A stretch of 64,000 nucleotides of DNA from Aurantiochytrium sp. KH105 (Eukaryota; Sar; Bigyra; Thraustochytrida; Thraustochytriidae): positions 124,001 to 188,000 of the forward strand of contig BGKB01000096.1 of assembly GCA_003116975.1 (NCBI GenBank). The letters are read 5' to 3'. Each line of letters starts with the position of its first letter. Position 1 is the stretch's first letter. The notes beneath the pieces are model-generated. The model searched no databases. It was not told where the DNA came from and saw nothing but the letters and a program-made list of their open reading frames with translations. Positions 56,383-64,000 of this stretch are shown piece after piece. The position numbers were made by a program, and so were the translations under genes.

Positions 56383-57606
56383 ATGCAGCGCAGCACCATG
56401 GCGGCGGCGCTGCGTGCGCAGGCTCGCGAGAAGCAGCGTCTTGTGGATTCGGGCGTCCTAAACGAGCGCTTCTTCGCTGGTGAGACCTCGCGTGCAAAAG
56501 GTAGTGGCGACGCAAGACCCGTGCGCCCTCCGCAAAAGACCAAACTATCGCGCGGTAAGCGTGCCAAGGCTAGAGCCATTGGTGGGGACGACGACGACGA
56601 CGACGATGACGATGACGACGATGTTGATGACGAAGACCAGGGAGTCGATGGTCTTGAAAATGACGAAAGTGGCGACGAACTCGAGAGGCCAAGCGGTGCA
56701 GGCCGTAGGTCCCAAGAGACGGCGTACGAAGACCAAGAAGATGAATTACTACGTTTGCAAAAGGAGGACCGCTCCGATGTGCCGCTCGAAGCCTTCAATC
56801 TTGCCAAAGAACGCTCGCAAGGCTATTTTGATAAATCAGGTAACTACGTGCTCACGCGAAAAGACTTGGCGCACGAGGACGACGACGACCAGGTCGAGGA
56901 CTGGGTCAATAACGAGATTGCAAATGCTGCGGACATCAAAGACGCGTCCATGTCGAGCAAGAAGCGCCCTCGGCCCGTCGCTCGTGACCCGCGATTTCAT
57001 GTCCAACAGCTTGTGGACCTCCTTAAAGATCCAGATGAGACGGCTCTCAAGGCTTTGGCGCGTCTCGGCAAGGCCAAGAACAAAGACCTCGTCGATCGCG
57101 TCACTGAGTCGGCGAATGCGCTCATGGACGCTCACCCTGATGTGTATCAGTCCCCGCGACGCAAGCTGGATGCTCAAATCGCCGAGTCAAGAGCAGAGCG
57201 GATGGAGAATCATTTTTGGCAGTATCAGACTGGCGACGGAGAAACCTACGGTCCTTATAATGCGAGCGCGATGCAAGCATGGCGGGATGCTGGCTATTTC
57301 GATGGAGAGAATAAGGACAATCTTCGTTTCCGTCGTGCTGCTGCCCCAAACACAGACGATGATGGTGCAGATACGACTGGCAACGACGCAAAACGCCGGA
57401 AAGTCATCTTTACCATGTCCGCCAAAGATGACCTTGCCGCTGACTTTGACGACTTTGACGATGACGATGACGATTATGGCGATGCCAAAGTGCAAGACGC
57501 TAGCGCAAAACCAGACCAAAAAGACGCGCAAACGTCGGCACCCAATCAAGATGCCAAGCCCTGGCTACCTCTCTCTGCTGTCAGCTTTACACAGGTCTTT
57601 GAATAA
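56383..57606 (+). CDS. CD2BP2: CD2BP2/LIN1-type U5 snRNP protein with GYF domain
   Basis: A 407-residue protein. The acidic N-terminal half has a poly-Asp run (about 69-84). A conserved block (PLEAFNLAKERSQGYFDKSGNYVL, then VEDWVNNE) matches CD2BP2 (FNMREELEEGDFDENGNYI and DSWLD). The GYF domain lies at about 277-320, with the core GPYNASAMQAWRDAGYF, which binds proline-rich ligands such as those in SmB and the U5-15K partner. CD2BP2/Lin1 is part of the U5 snRNP and acts in tri-snRNP assembly in the nucleus. The first in-frame ATG at 56383 has A at -3; a second at 56398 has CACCATGG. The earlier GTG extension is ignored. Confidence 0.9.
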   Translation: MQRSTMAAALRAQAREKQRLVDSGVLNERFFAGETSRAKGSGDARPVRPPQKTKLSRGKRAKARAIGGDDDDDDDDDDDDVDDEDQGVDGLENDESGDELERPSGAGRRSQETAYEDQEDELLRLQKEDRSDVPLEAFNLAKERSQGYFDKSGNYVLTRKDLAHEDDDDQVEDWVNNEIANAADIKDASMSSKKRPRPVARDPRFHVQQLVDLLKDPDETALKALARLGKAKNKDLVDRVTESANALMDAHPDVYQSPRRKLDAQIAESRAERMENHFWQYQTGDGETYGPYNASAMQAWRDAGYFDGENKDNLRFRRAAAPNTDDDGADTTGNDAKRRKVIFTMSAKDDLAADFDDFDDDDDDYGDAKVQDASAKPDQKDAQTSAPNQDAKPWLPLSAVSFTQVFE

Positions 57607-57832
57607 CGCCATTTTTCTTGATTCTGACTCTGTCTTTCGACATCGAGAGTTCAACTTCCTTTCTTCAAATGTACACGGGTAATGTGCAATGGCGGTCGGC
57701 CTCGAAGGGTCACTTCTTTTTTGTTCGACCGTTAGCGACCGCGACCAGCGAGGTGGCAACGCCCTTCGGAACTCCCCGAGGTCAAGACCTACTGATGAGC
57801 TGCTCGACTGACACTTGCGAAACCGATACTTT

Positions 57833-58972
57833 TCACCGATCGGCAACAGGGTCCCAAGGCATTGGACGACCTCCATCGCGAGAACCGTCACGAATGGGAA
57901 TGACACCCTTTGCGTTCAAAGGGCGCTCCTTGACGCCTGCATCCCAAACGGGTGGTTGAGCCGATTTGTGGTGCAGTCCGCTACGATGACTCTTGGCACC
58001 ATGCTCTCGGTTTTGTTGATACTGCTGTTGTTGAAGCTTCATAAGGTGCTCGCGCCGCACATCACGAGCCCGAATGTGCACAGCTCCCCTATAAAATGCC
58101 GCGTGCCGACTCCAACGACCAAAGGCCAGCGCCAGGCGACGCTGTTTGCACAGACGCAAGGAAGACCAGACAATTCCGCAGGCTGCCTGCACGTCTCGTG
58201 TCGTTTGCTTCCACTCTTGAAAGCTTCTTCGCAGCAGCGTGCCTCGGGCCTGTGGCGTCATCATGGCTAACGCAACCTCTCTCAGATTTACAGGTTGCGC
58301 CTCGCAATTTCGCATTGGTGGCATTTGCTGCCGCGCTACCCTCCCATGTCCATGAAAAGGATCGCTGGCAGGACGAGGTCCCGAAGATCGATGATGAGCG
58401 CGGCCTAGAAAAGAGGCTTGCGACTCATCTTGCTCCTGATTTCCCAATGGCGCACTTCTTTCATGACGATGAGCTGAGGACCGTCGCGAACCGATAAGGG
58501 CGAGCGAGAAGCGGTCGGTATTCATTGCATGCGTGGAAATCTCAGGGTTTGAAACATCGAGCGCAAGCAGCTCACAAAGCGTTTTAATCCGCGCTTTAGA
58601 GACTTCAAGTACGGAATCGTCCGTGTACATGCGGAATTTGTGATGAGCAAGTAGGGCTTGGGTCTTTTCGAGCTCGACGGGTCGCTCGTGAGCCAGAACT
58701 GTGAGTTTGTCGAGATAAGCGTGTAGATTTGCCTCGCAACTAAAGAGACGATCGTCAAGGGCTGTCTCTGTTGGCGGCACAAAGGTAGACGTCGAGTTCG
58801 CCGTCCTGACGCGGACTTCAGCTTCTCCCAGCGCGTCAATCGCCGCGACGAGGTCCCGAACAAAGGTCTCCAGAGCTGTCGGTTTGCGCAGACCGCCCGC
58901 AGGCCTTCCGTGGAACTTCATCCTCGGTCCCGGCAACTGCCGGGCTCTCCGCTGTCCCTTTGGCGACGCCAT
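57833..58972 (-). CDS. Hypothetical protein, possible Sfi1-like centrosomal repeats
   Basis: A 379-residue protein. Residues about 25-140 are helical (ALETFVRDLVAAIDALGEAE, LFSCEANLHAYLDKLTVLAH, SKARIKTLCELLALDV). The middle is basic and disordered. Residues about 245-310 hold two tryptophan-centred helices (LLRRSFQEWKQTTRDVQ and LALAFGRWSRHAAFYRGAV) spaced like the centrin-binding repeats of Sfi1-family proteins. Two repeats are too few to be sure. The first ATG is at 58970-58972 (MASPKGQRRARQ); the upstream extension begins with GTG. It is arranged divergently with the ATP synthase epsilon gene, and its stop is 226 bases from that of CD2BP2 (convergent). Confidence 0.6.
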   Translation of the reverse strand: MASPKGQRRARQLPGPRMKFHGRPAGGLRKPTALETFVRDLVAAIDALGEAEVRVRTANSTSTFVPPTETALDDRLFSCEANLHAYLDKLTVLAHERPVELEKTQALLAHHKFRMYTDDSVLEVSKARIKTLCELLALDVSNPEISTHAMNTDRFSLALIGSRRSSAHRHERSAPLGNQEQDESQASFLGRAHHRSSGPRPASDPFHGHGRVARQQMPPMRNCEAQPVNLREVALAMMTPQARGTLLRRSFQEWKQTTRDVQAACGIVWSSLRLCKQRRLALAFGRWSRHAAFYRGAVHIRARDVRREHLMKLQQQQYQQNREHGAKSHRSGLHHKSAQPPVWDAGVKERPLNAKGVIPIRDGSRDGGRPMPWDPVADR

Positions 58973-59673
58973 GCCCCGCCCTCTCTTGATGCTTTTCTTG
59001 GTTCTACTCGTCTCCGTTCTGCTCCTGTGCTCTTCGCTCGGCTGCCGTTTCGTCTGCGCGGACACGGGTCCCCGCACACACTATGGTGCACACCCTCTCG
59101 GAGAAACCGGGCTTTCTCGAGACCCATCAGTGTGGCTTGGCAGGGGCCGCGAGTTTCACCGATGCTGCAAGCGCCTTAAACTCGTGTGGAAGACTGTTCG
59201 GAAAGACAGGGGAGTTAAGGCGGGCGCGGCTGCGGCTGCCGTCGCCGATCGCCGCAGAGAGACAGAAAGCCTTCGAGCCGCACAGCATCTCGCGCAGGTA
59301 CGTCGCCGCGCCGCGCGCGCGCGCCCGCTCGCTCGCGCGCGCAGCCCGGGGGGCCGCCGCGTCCGCAGCCCGCCCGCGCTCTCCTCGGCCGCCGCCGCCG
59401 CCGCCTGGCGGGGAGAGCCAGGTTGGAGGGATGGATGGATAGATGGATGAATGGATGAGGGCGAATCCTGGTGGATGGCGGGCGCCGCGTTGAGGCCGCC
59501 CGTCTGCGTAGCCGCTGCGAGGGCGGCGGAACAGCAGCCGCAAGCGGGAATGGAGAGAAAGGATGGAGGGTTTATTTTGTTGAGATCTGGTAAGACTGAC
59601 GGAGAAGCTTAACACGAACGGGGTGGTCACAGATTGCTCTTTACCAGCACTTTTTTCCTTTCTACTTAGCAGA
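58973..59673. other. Divergent promoter; possible 5' UTR intron of the epsilon gene
   Basis: A strong donor, CAG|GTACGT at 59298, and a pyrimidine-rich acceptor, TTAGCAG, ending at 59672 bracket 375 bases just before the epsilon start codon. This suggests a 5' UTR intron. The frame open upstream of the donor does not join the epsilon frame. Short (GGAT)n repeats lie near 59430-59455. Confidence 0.5.
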
Positions 59674-60058
59674 ATGTCGGGCATCTCTACTTGGCGCGTG
59701 GCCGGCCTCACGTACACCCAGTACGTGCAGGTTGCGTCCAAGGCGCTCCGTAACTGCGTCAAGGAGGACGCCAAGAAGAAGATGAAGACCTTCGATCTCT
59801 CCATGAAGGAGCGCGTCTTTATCAACGGCGAGCCCGGCGAGAAGGGTAAGTCTATGCTCGCTCTCTCTCTTTCTCTCTGACTCGCTTCCCGTCCTTGCTC
59901 GGGAAGCAGACTTGAGGTCTTGTCTCCCCTTTTCCCCTTTGATTTTCTCCACATCAGAATACTGACTGTTCACCCAACGCTGCTTTACACGTATTTCCGC
60001 ACGCGCAGTCGACATCGTCGATCCCTTTGCCAAGTCCATCTTCTCCAAGAGCGCTTAA
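59674..60058 (+). CDS. ATP5F1E: Mitochondrial F1 ATP synthase epsilon subunit, two exons
   Basis: Exons 59674-59845 and 60009-60058 give 73 residues; the intron (163 bases) has donor GTAAG and acceptor GCAG, phase 1. The sequence WRVAGLTYTQYVQVASKALRNCVKEDAKKKM matches the short mitochondrial epsilon subunit (WRxAGLxYxxYxxIxAxxxRxxLK), which sits on the F1 central stalk beside gamma and delta. The C-terminal exon (VDIVDPFAKSIFSKSA) is an extension beyond the usual 50-60 residues. No cleavable presequence is expected for this subunit. The ATG follows directly after the possible UTR intron acceptor. Confidence 0.9.
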
Positions 60059-60437
60059 GCCTCGCACTGCGTTGTTTTAGATTCATAACTAAACCTGGAC
60101 CATTGCGTGCGTGACCCGCGCCCTTTTTTCTGCTCTTTATCACTTTTCTGTCCTTGTTTCTTTTCTTTCATTCCTTTTGGTCTTTCCCGTTTCCGTGAAT
60201 TGTATACCTCTATCAAGACCTTGATGGGCCGGTCGGTCGATCGGTCGGTCGTCCGTTGTACTTTGCCGCGATTCTTTTTTATGAGTCTGACGCACTTGTG
60301 TGATTTTGCGAAGTTTACGAACGTATCACATGCTGCACGCTCGCTGCAATGGATCAACAACAAAATAAGCTTTTCAAGTGGAGGGAATAGGGAAAAGGAA
60401 CTGGAAATGAAAATTGAAAAAGTGCTCGCATTGTTCG
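60059..60437. other. Intergenic between convergent genes
   Basis: 3' flanks of the epsilon and ALG12 genes. A (TCGG)n run lies near 60230-60250. No gene is seen. Confidence 0.5.
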
Positions 60438-62141
60438 TCACTGTTTGCGCTGCAAAACATAAAGTGCCGGCTCCGTGGCAATACGCGCCTCGCGCCAGAT
60501 CATCTTCGGCTTGCCCTGGGCCGTATAGATGATCTCAAAGTGTGTCTTGCAGGCCTCGTCATTCGTGACACGCGATGGCTCCATGATAAGATAGTCAAAC
60601 TCCTTGGAGCCACACAGAGAAGCCTCGAATGCCTCATCCTCGCGCTTCGAGTAGGAGAGTGTCCGTGGGCCGTGCTCAACGAAGCGAGTGATACCAGACA
60701 TGGCCGCGTACACGCAATAATGAACCTTGGCTGGCGTCGAAGAACGATACTTTTCGTGATGATTTTGTACGTACATGAGAGCATCGGCCCCGGGGTAATT
60801 ATGAGCAGACACTGCAAGATGAGCCGTTGCAACGCCAGCGCTTGCTAGGAGGGCGACTACAGCGCCGACGAGACCCAAGCGCGCGAGAACGCGGCGCAGC
60901 GAAAAGGACTGCGCGGCAGATTCCTTCTTTTGCGCCATCGCAGATGAGGCGGCCCATTGCAAACGTGCGAGACCGAGCGCCGCAAGAGCGTTAAAGTACG
61001 GAAATACTTGAAAGAGAAAACGTACCTCCTTGTGCGGGAGTAACGAATATGTCGCAACATAGCCCACGGCAGGTAACCAAAGCAGACTCATGACATCGAG
61101 GTCCACCATGCTCTCGAGCACTTTACGAGAGGTCTCAAGGCCGCTCCCCGTAGCAGGCGCAGCAAGCAAGTCCGGAACAGACTTGGCAAAGCGGTCAAGA
61201 GGCTGCAGAATGCCAAGAATCGAAAGCGGAAGCGCAGCCATAAGCGCCTTGGGCAGCGCATTGGTAAAGTACCAGTGGGGAGGCAAAACGCCCCACTCGT
61301 GCGACTTGTTGAGGACCGTGTTAAAAAAGAGAACGCTCCCCTCGGGCCAGACGGGGCGGTCCCACATGAAAGAGTCGACAGCAAACGTGAGAAAGAGACT
61401 CGAGGTTCCGGAGGCGATACCATCCACCACAAGTGCAAAGATATTCGTCTCCCTGCGGGCCAAGATCATGAGGCAGACCCAGGCAGTGAGAATGATCGTG
61501 TCGCAGCGGAATACGACCGTGCAAAACGCCAGGATCCCAACGCATTCTTCCCATGAACTCTCCAGCCAGCGTGCCAGAGCATACGCCGATAGTGCCATGG
61601 CAAAGGTATTTGGCAGGGGCCGTCCGAGATAAAAGACGAGGTGGAATTGGCAGCAGCACACCACAGCAAACCATGTGCCACAGGCGTTGCCAAAGCGTCT
61701 TGTGAGCGCAACGCTGAGGCGTACGAATGCGAGCCACACCAAGATGGCGAGCGTCCCTCGCATGGCGTACAGCGAAAGAATACCGTCTCTGAGAGGCACA
61801 GGCGCAGACGTGTCTGGATCGTGACCTGCAGCGTGTGCCAAAGCACGAACGTCCTCAATAAGTGGCGCGGCTGTCTCGAGCGCAGTGCGGAGCGGCCATG
61901 AAGCCGCCGCGACAGTGATGGCTCCCACAAAGGTCCTCGGCACCACGCCAGGGAACTCGTGATGGTCGAAGCTCGCCAGCACGTCCATATCTCGCTTCTG
62001 CAAGAGCAATTGCACATCATGCATCGCCTGCGCATTAAAGCTCTCCTCCACCTTGGTGAACGGGCTCACAGCCACGTGCGTCGCGGCAAGTGCCAGAAGG
62101 GCGGCGAGTGCCGCCGTTTGCGGCGCCCTCACCGTGCGCAT
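60438..62141 (-). CDS. ALG12: ALG12 alpha-1,6-mannosyltransferase (GT22)
   Basis: A 567-residue multi-span ER membrane protein. It matches ALG12 through its length: FTKVEESFNAQAMHDVQ (about 28-44), SFDHHEFPGVVPRTF (about 58-71), QFHLVFYLGRPLPNTFAMAL, AVDSFMWDRPVWPEGSVLFF, NTVLNKSHEWGVLPPHWYFT, LLPHKEVRFLFQVFPYFNAL and YSKREDEAFE. ALG12 adds the eighth mannose, alpha-1,6 linked, to the dolichol-linked oligosaccharide in the ER lumen, using dolichol-phosphate mannose. The start is the ATG at 62139-62141 (MRTVRAPQTAALAALLALAA, a signal-anchor-like first span); the GTG-started extension is ignored. PIG-B and SMP3 are relatives, but the VEESFN and DHHEFPG motifs favour ALG12. Confidence 0.93.
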   Translation of the reverse strand: MRTVRAPQTAALAALLALAATHVAVSPFTKVEESFNAQAMHDVQLLLQKRDMDVLASFDHHEFPGVVPRTFVGAITVAAASWPLRTALETAAPLIEDVRALAHAAGHDPDTSAPVPLRDGILSLYAMRGTLAILVWLAFVRLSVALTRRFGNACGTWFAVVCCCQFHLVFYLGRPLPNTFAMALSAYALARWLESSWEECVGILAFCTVVFRCDTIILTAWVCLMILARRETNIFALVVDGIASGTSSLFLTFAVDSFMWDRPVWPEGSVLFFNTVLNKSHEWGVLPPHWYFTNALPKALMAALPLSILGILQPLDRFAKSVPDLLAAPATGSGLETSRKVLESMVDLDVMSLLWLPAVGYVATYSLLPHKEVRFLFQVFPYFNALAALGLARLQWAASSAMAQKKESAAQSFSLRRVLARLGLVGAVVALLASAGVATAHLAVSAHNYPGADALMYVQNHHEKYRSSTPAKVHYCVYAAMSGITRFVEHGPRTLSYSKREDEAFEASLCGSKEFDYLIMEPSRVTNDEACKTHFEIIYTAQGKPKMIWREARIATEPALYVLQRKQ

Positions 62142-63327
62142 CGCGTTTTTGCGGCTCGCGCGCTCCGCGGTCGCTCGCGTCGGCGAAGACCCCTGCACCT
62201 CTAGGTTTCTATCACACAGAGCCCTGTCCCACGGCGCCTCGCCTGCGCTGCCTGCGCGACCCGTGCCCGCCCGGCGGCGCTGCCTTCAGCCCCGTGCGCG
62301 GGAGAAACTCGATGTGCGCGCAGAGAGAGAGCCCCGACTCACTCACTCGGATGCCGGAAAAGGAAAAAGAAGCAGTGCAGAGAGGAAAAAGATCTTCTTT
62401 TAGTACTTGCTTGTACGATGATCATCAATGACTCTGAAGGGATAGGCAAGCAAGACTCGATTGCGAAGCCTGAAGAGACCTAACTTGCGGTAAAGCGACT
62501 TATAAAAATAGCTCCGAGTCATCCTGCCGGGCGCGGGAAAAAACCCGCGCAAGTGGGTTATATCCGCGGCGCAAGTGCGGAATGGCGGCGGGCTCGACTT
62601 GCGGCGCGGCGCGCAAGTGGGCTTCGGGCGGCAGCGGGTGGCGGCAAGCGGCGAGGAGCGGCGTGCGGGCGCAAGTGCGCTATGCGCGGGCGCAAGTGCG
62701 CTATGCGCGGGCGCAAGTGGGTTTCCCGCGCATAGCGCACTTGCGGCGCGCGGGCTGCAATCAGGAGCAGGCTGGCTGCCCGAGCGGCCAGACCTCGATT
62801 CCTGCCGTCCTCTCCTCCGCCCGCGCGCCCGCCGCGACGCGGACACGCCGCGCGCGCAGACCGCGGAGCCGCGCCCCGACGCCCGGCAGCCGGACCCGCC
62901 CGCGGCGCGACGGCCCGCGCAGCCTGGCCCGGCAGGATCGAATTGGCAGCCCGGGCGACGCGGGCAGGCCAGCTAGCTAGCTTCGCTACGTTGAGCGAGC
63001 TCGCGCCGCGCGAGCAACCGCAGCTGCGCCACGCCGGGGACCCGGAGAGGGACCGCGGCGCGAGAGGCGGGCTCCGGGCGCGGAGGACCCTCGCCTCGCA
63101 GCGCGGACAGTCTCGAGCGAGCGAGCGAGCGAGCGAGCCAGCGCCGGGAAAAAAGGCTCGCGAGCGAGGAGATATTTTTTGTTCACCCGCGTATACTATA
63201 CGAGCGAGTTACGTACGACCTGGGCGTGGCTGAGGCTCGAGGGGAGCTGCTTGCACGAACGTCCGTGGGTGTGGTCTGAAAAGTAGTCAGAGTACGCAGG
63301 GCTGTCAACTGGGAAGAAACGGTAAAG
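62142..63327. other. Divergent promoter region, ALG12 and TBL1
   Basis: 1.2 kb of GC-rich DNA between the divergent genes. It contains the densest cluster of CGCAAGTG motifs in the window (62547-62745), a (GAGC)n run near 63115-63140 and a T run near 63173-63180. No gene is supported. Confidence 0.6.
62547..62745 (+). promoter_or_regulatory. Cluster of seven CGCAAGTG motifs
   Basis: GCGCAAGTG occurs at 62547, 62569, 62611, 62669, 62690 and 62711, and once inverted in ATAGCGCACTTGCG at 62732-62745. Most continue as SGNTAT (GCGCAAGTGCGCTAT twice) or GCGGAAT. The units at 62669 and 62690 are 21 bases apart, about two helical turns. The cluster is 405-600 bases upstream of ALG12 and 580-780 upstream of the TBL1 gene. 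Confidence 0.55.
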
Positions 63328-64000
63328 ATGTCCATCAACTCGGACGAGCTCAACTTTCTGGTGTACAGGTACCTGCAAGAGTCAGGCTACGTGCACAGCG
63401 CCTTTACCTTTGCGTACGAAAGCCTCGTGGGCCGCGCAGACCTTGCAACAGCGGACATTCCCCCAGGGGCGCTCATTAGCTTTTTGCAAAAGGGACTGCA
63501 GTATGTCGAGATCGAAAAGGAGCTCGAGCAAGGCACGGGCAAGCTGGTGAACGGCCTCTCCCTCCTCTCAGCATCCCGCGACGGCAGCGACGCGATGGCG
63601 GGATCGGGCGCAGGAAATGCCACAGGCAGCGGAGGTGCTGCCGGAAGCGGCGCAGGCAGCGACCCCATGGACACATCCGGGGACAGTTCGAGCCGGAACG
63701 CGCAGACGCGCGGTGGCGCGGGTGGCACGACCCTGGGCCTGGCGGGCCAGGCCAAGGGAGGCGCCGCAGCCGGGGACGGTGCCTGGGTCGCCAAGGAAGA
63801 CGTCACGGAACTCAAAGGCCACAAAATGGAGGTGCAGGTTTGCGCATGGAACCCGAAAGCCGATGTGATCGCCACCGGGTCCGCAGACTCCACGGCGCGG
63901 CTTTGGAGCATCCCGCGCGGGGCCTCGGGTCTCCCTGCCGGAAACCTTGCGTCCAAGAGCCCCATCGTCTTGCGGCATGCATCAATGGAAAATGGAACGC
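63328..64000 (+). CDS. TBL1XR1: TBL1/TBL1XR1-type LisH-WD40 corepressor subunit, partial
   Basis: 224 complete codons are visible before the window ends, with the frame still open. The N terminus [20 protein letters not shown] and [14 protein letters not shown] is a near match to the LisH domain of human TBL1XR1 ([21 protein letters not shown]), followed by the [21 protein letters not shown] block that continues it. A G/A-rich linker (about 85-155) replaces the Q/A-rich linker of the human protein. The first WD40 blade begins at [20 protein letters not shown] and [12 protein letters not shown]. TBL1 proteins tetramerise and form the core of NCoR/SMRT-HDAC3 (yeast Set3C, Sif2) complexes in the nucleus. 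The ATG at 63328 has an AAG context. Confidence 0.93.
   Translation, partial: [224 protein letters not shown]

Overview
The window looks like nuclear DNA from a GC-rich, intron-poor microbial eukaryote. I infer a stramenopile, most like a thraustochytrid (Labyrinthulomycetes). The evidence is eukaryotic core genes with mitochondrial, spliceosomal and ER-glycosylation roles, CACC/GCC-ATG start contexts, GT-AG introns in only two genes, Pol III style tRNA genes ending in T runs, and long GC-rich intergenic DNA full of 4-5 base repeats. The species cannot be fixed from the sequence alone.

Layout. 0-6.4 kb: a partial gene at the left edge, an ARM/HEAT-like helical repeat protein and a seven-zinc-knuckle CCHC protein, all on the minus strand. 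6.4-12.0 kb: a 5.6 kb GC-rich stretch with no gene I can support. 12.0-13.9 kb: a hybrid histidine kinase with an ethylene-receptor-type membrane domain. 15-26 kb: mitochondrial ribosomal protein bL35, a vasohibin-type tubulin carboxypeptidase, a Gal4-type Zn2Cys6 regulator with a PAS-like region, a coiled-coil protein and a three-exon G-box/TCP10-like coiled-coil protein. 25.9-38.1 kb: a TMEM163-like zinc transporter, a Q-rich HTH protein, a GAF-GAF cyclic nucleotide phosphodiesterase and a four-module cysteine dioxygenase.

38.7-47.1 kb is an accessory island bounded by tRNA-Asp genes. It holds five identical tRNA-Asp(GUC) copies (four with a conserved 34 bp upstream box, the fifth beside an assembly gap), a TIR-domain fragment, an orphan gene and a PIF/Harbinger transposase with a broken companion gene. 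47.3-64 kb returns to host genes: TRM9, two sulfatases flanking a BTB-GTPase with a CaaX tail, the U5 snRNP GYF protein CD2BP2, a possible Sfi1-like protein, mitochondrial F1 epsilon, ALG12 and the start of a TBL1-type LisH-WD40 corepressor.

Themes. Several genes concern sensing and signalling (ethylene-type kinase, cyclic nucleotide phosphodiesterase, TIR fragment, BTB-GTPase). Others concern microtubules and centrioles (vasohibin, G-box protein, possible Sfi1-like protein) and sulfur (tandem cysteine dioxygenase, two sulfatases). A recurring intergenic motif, CGCAAGTGCGGAAT and close variants, appears at four widely spaced sites and may be a shared promoter element. I saw no retroviral, LTR, Polinton or CRISPR structures.
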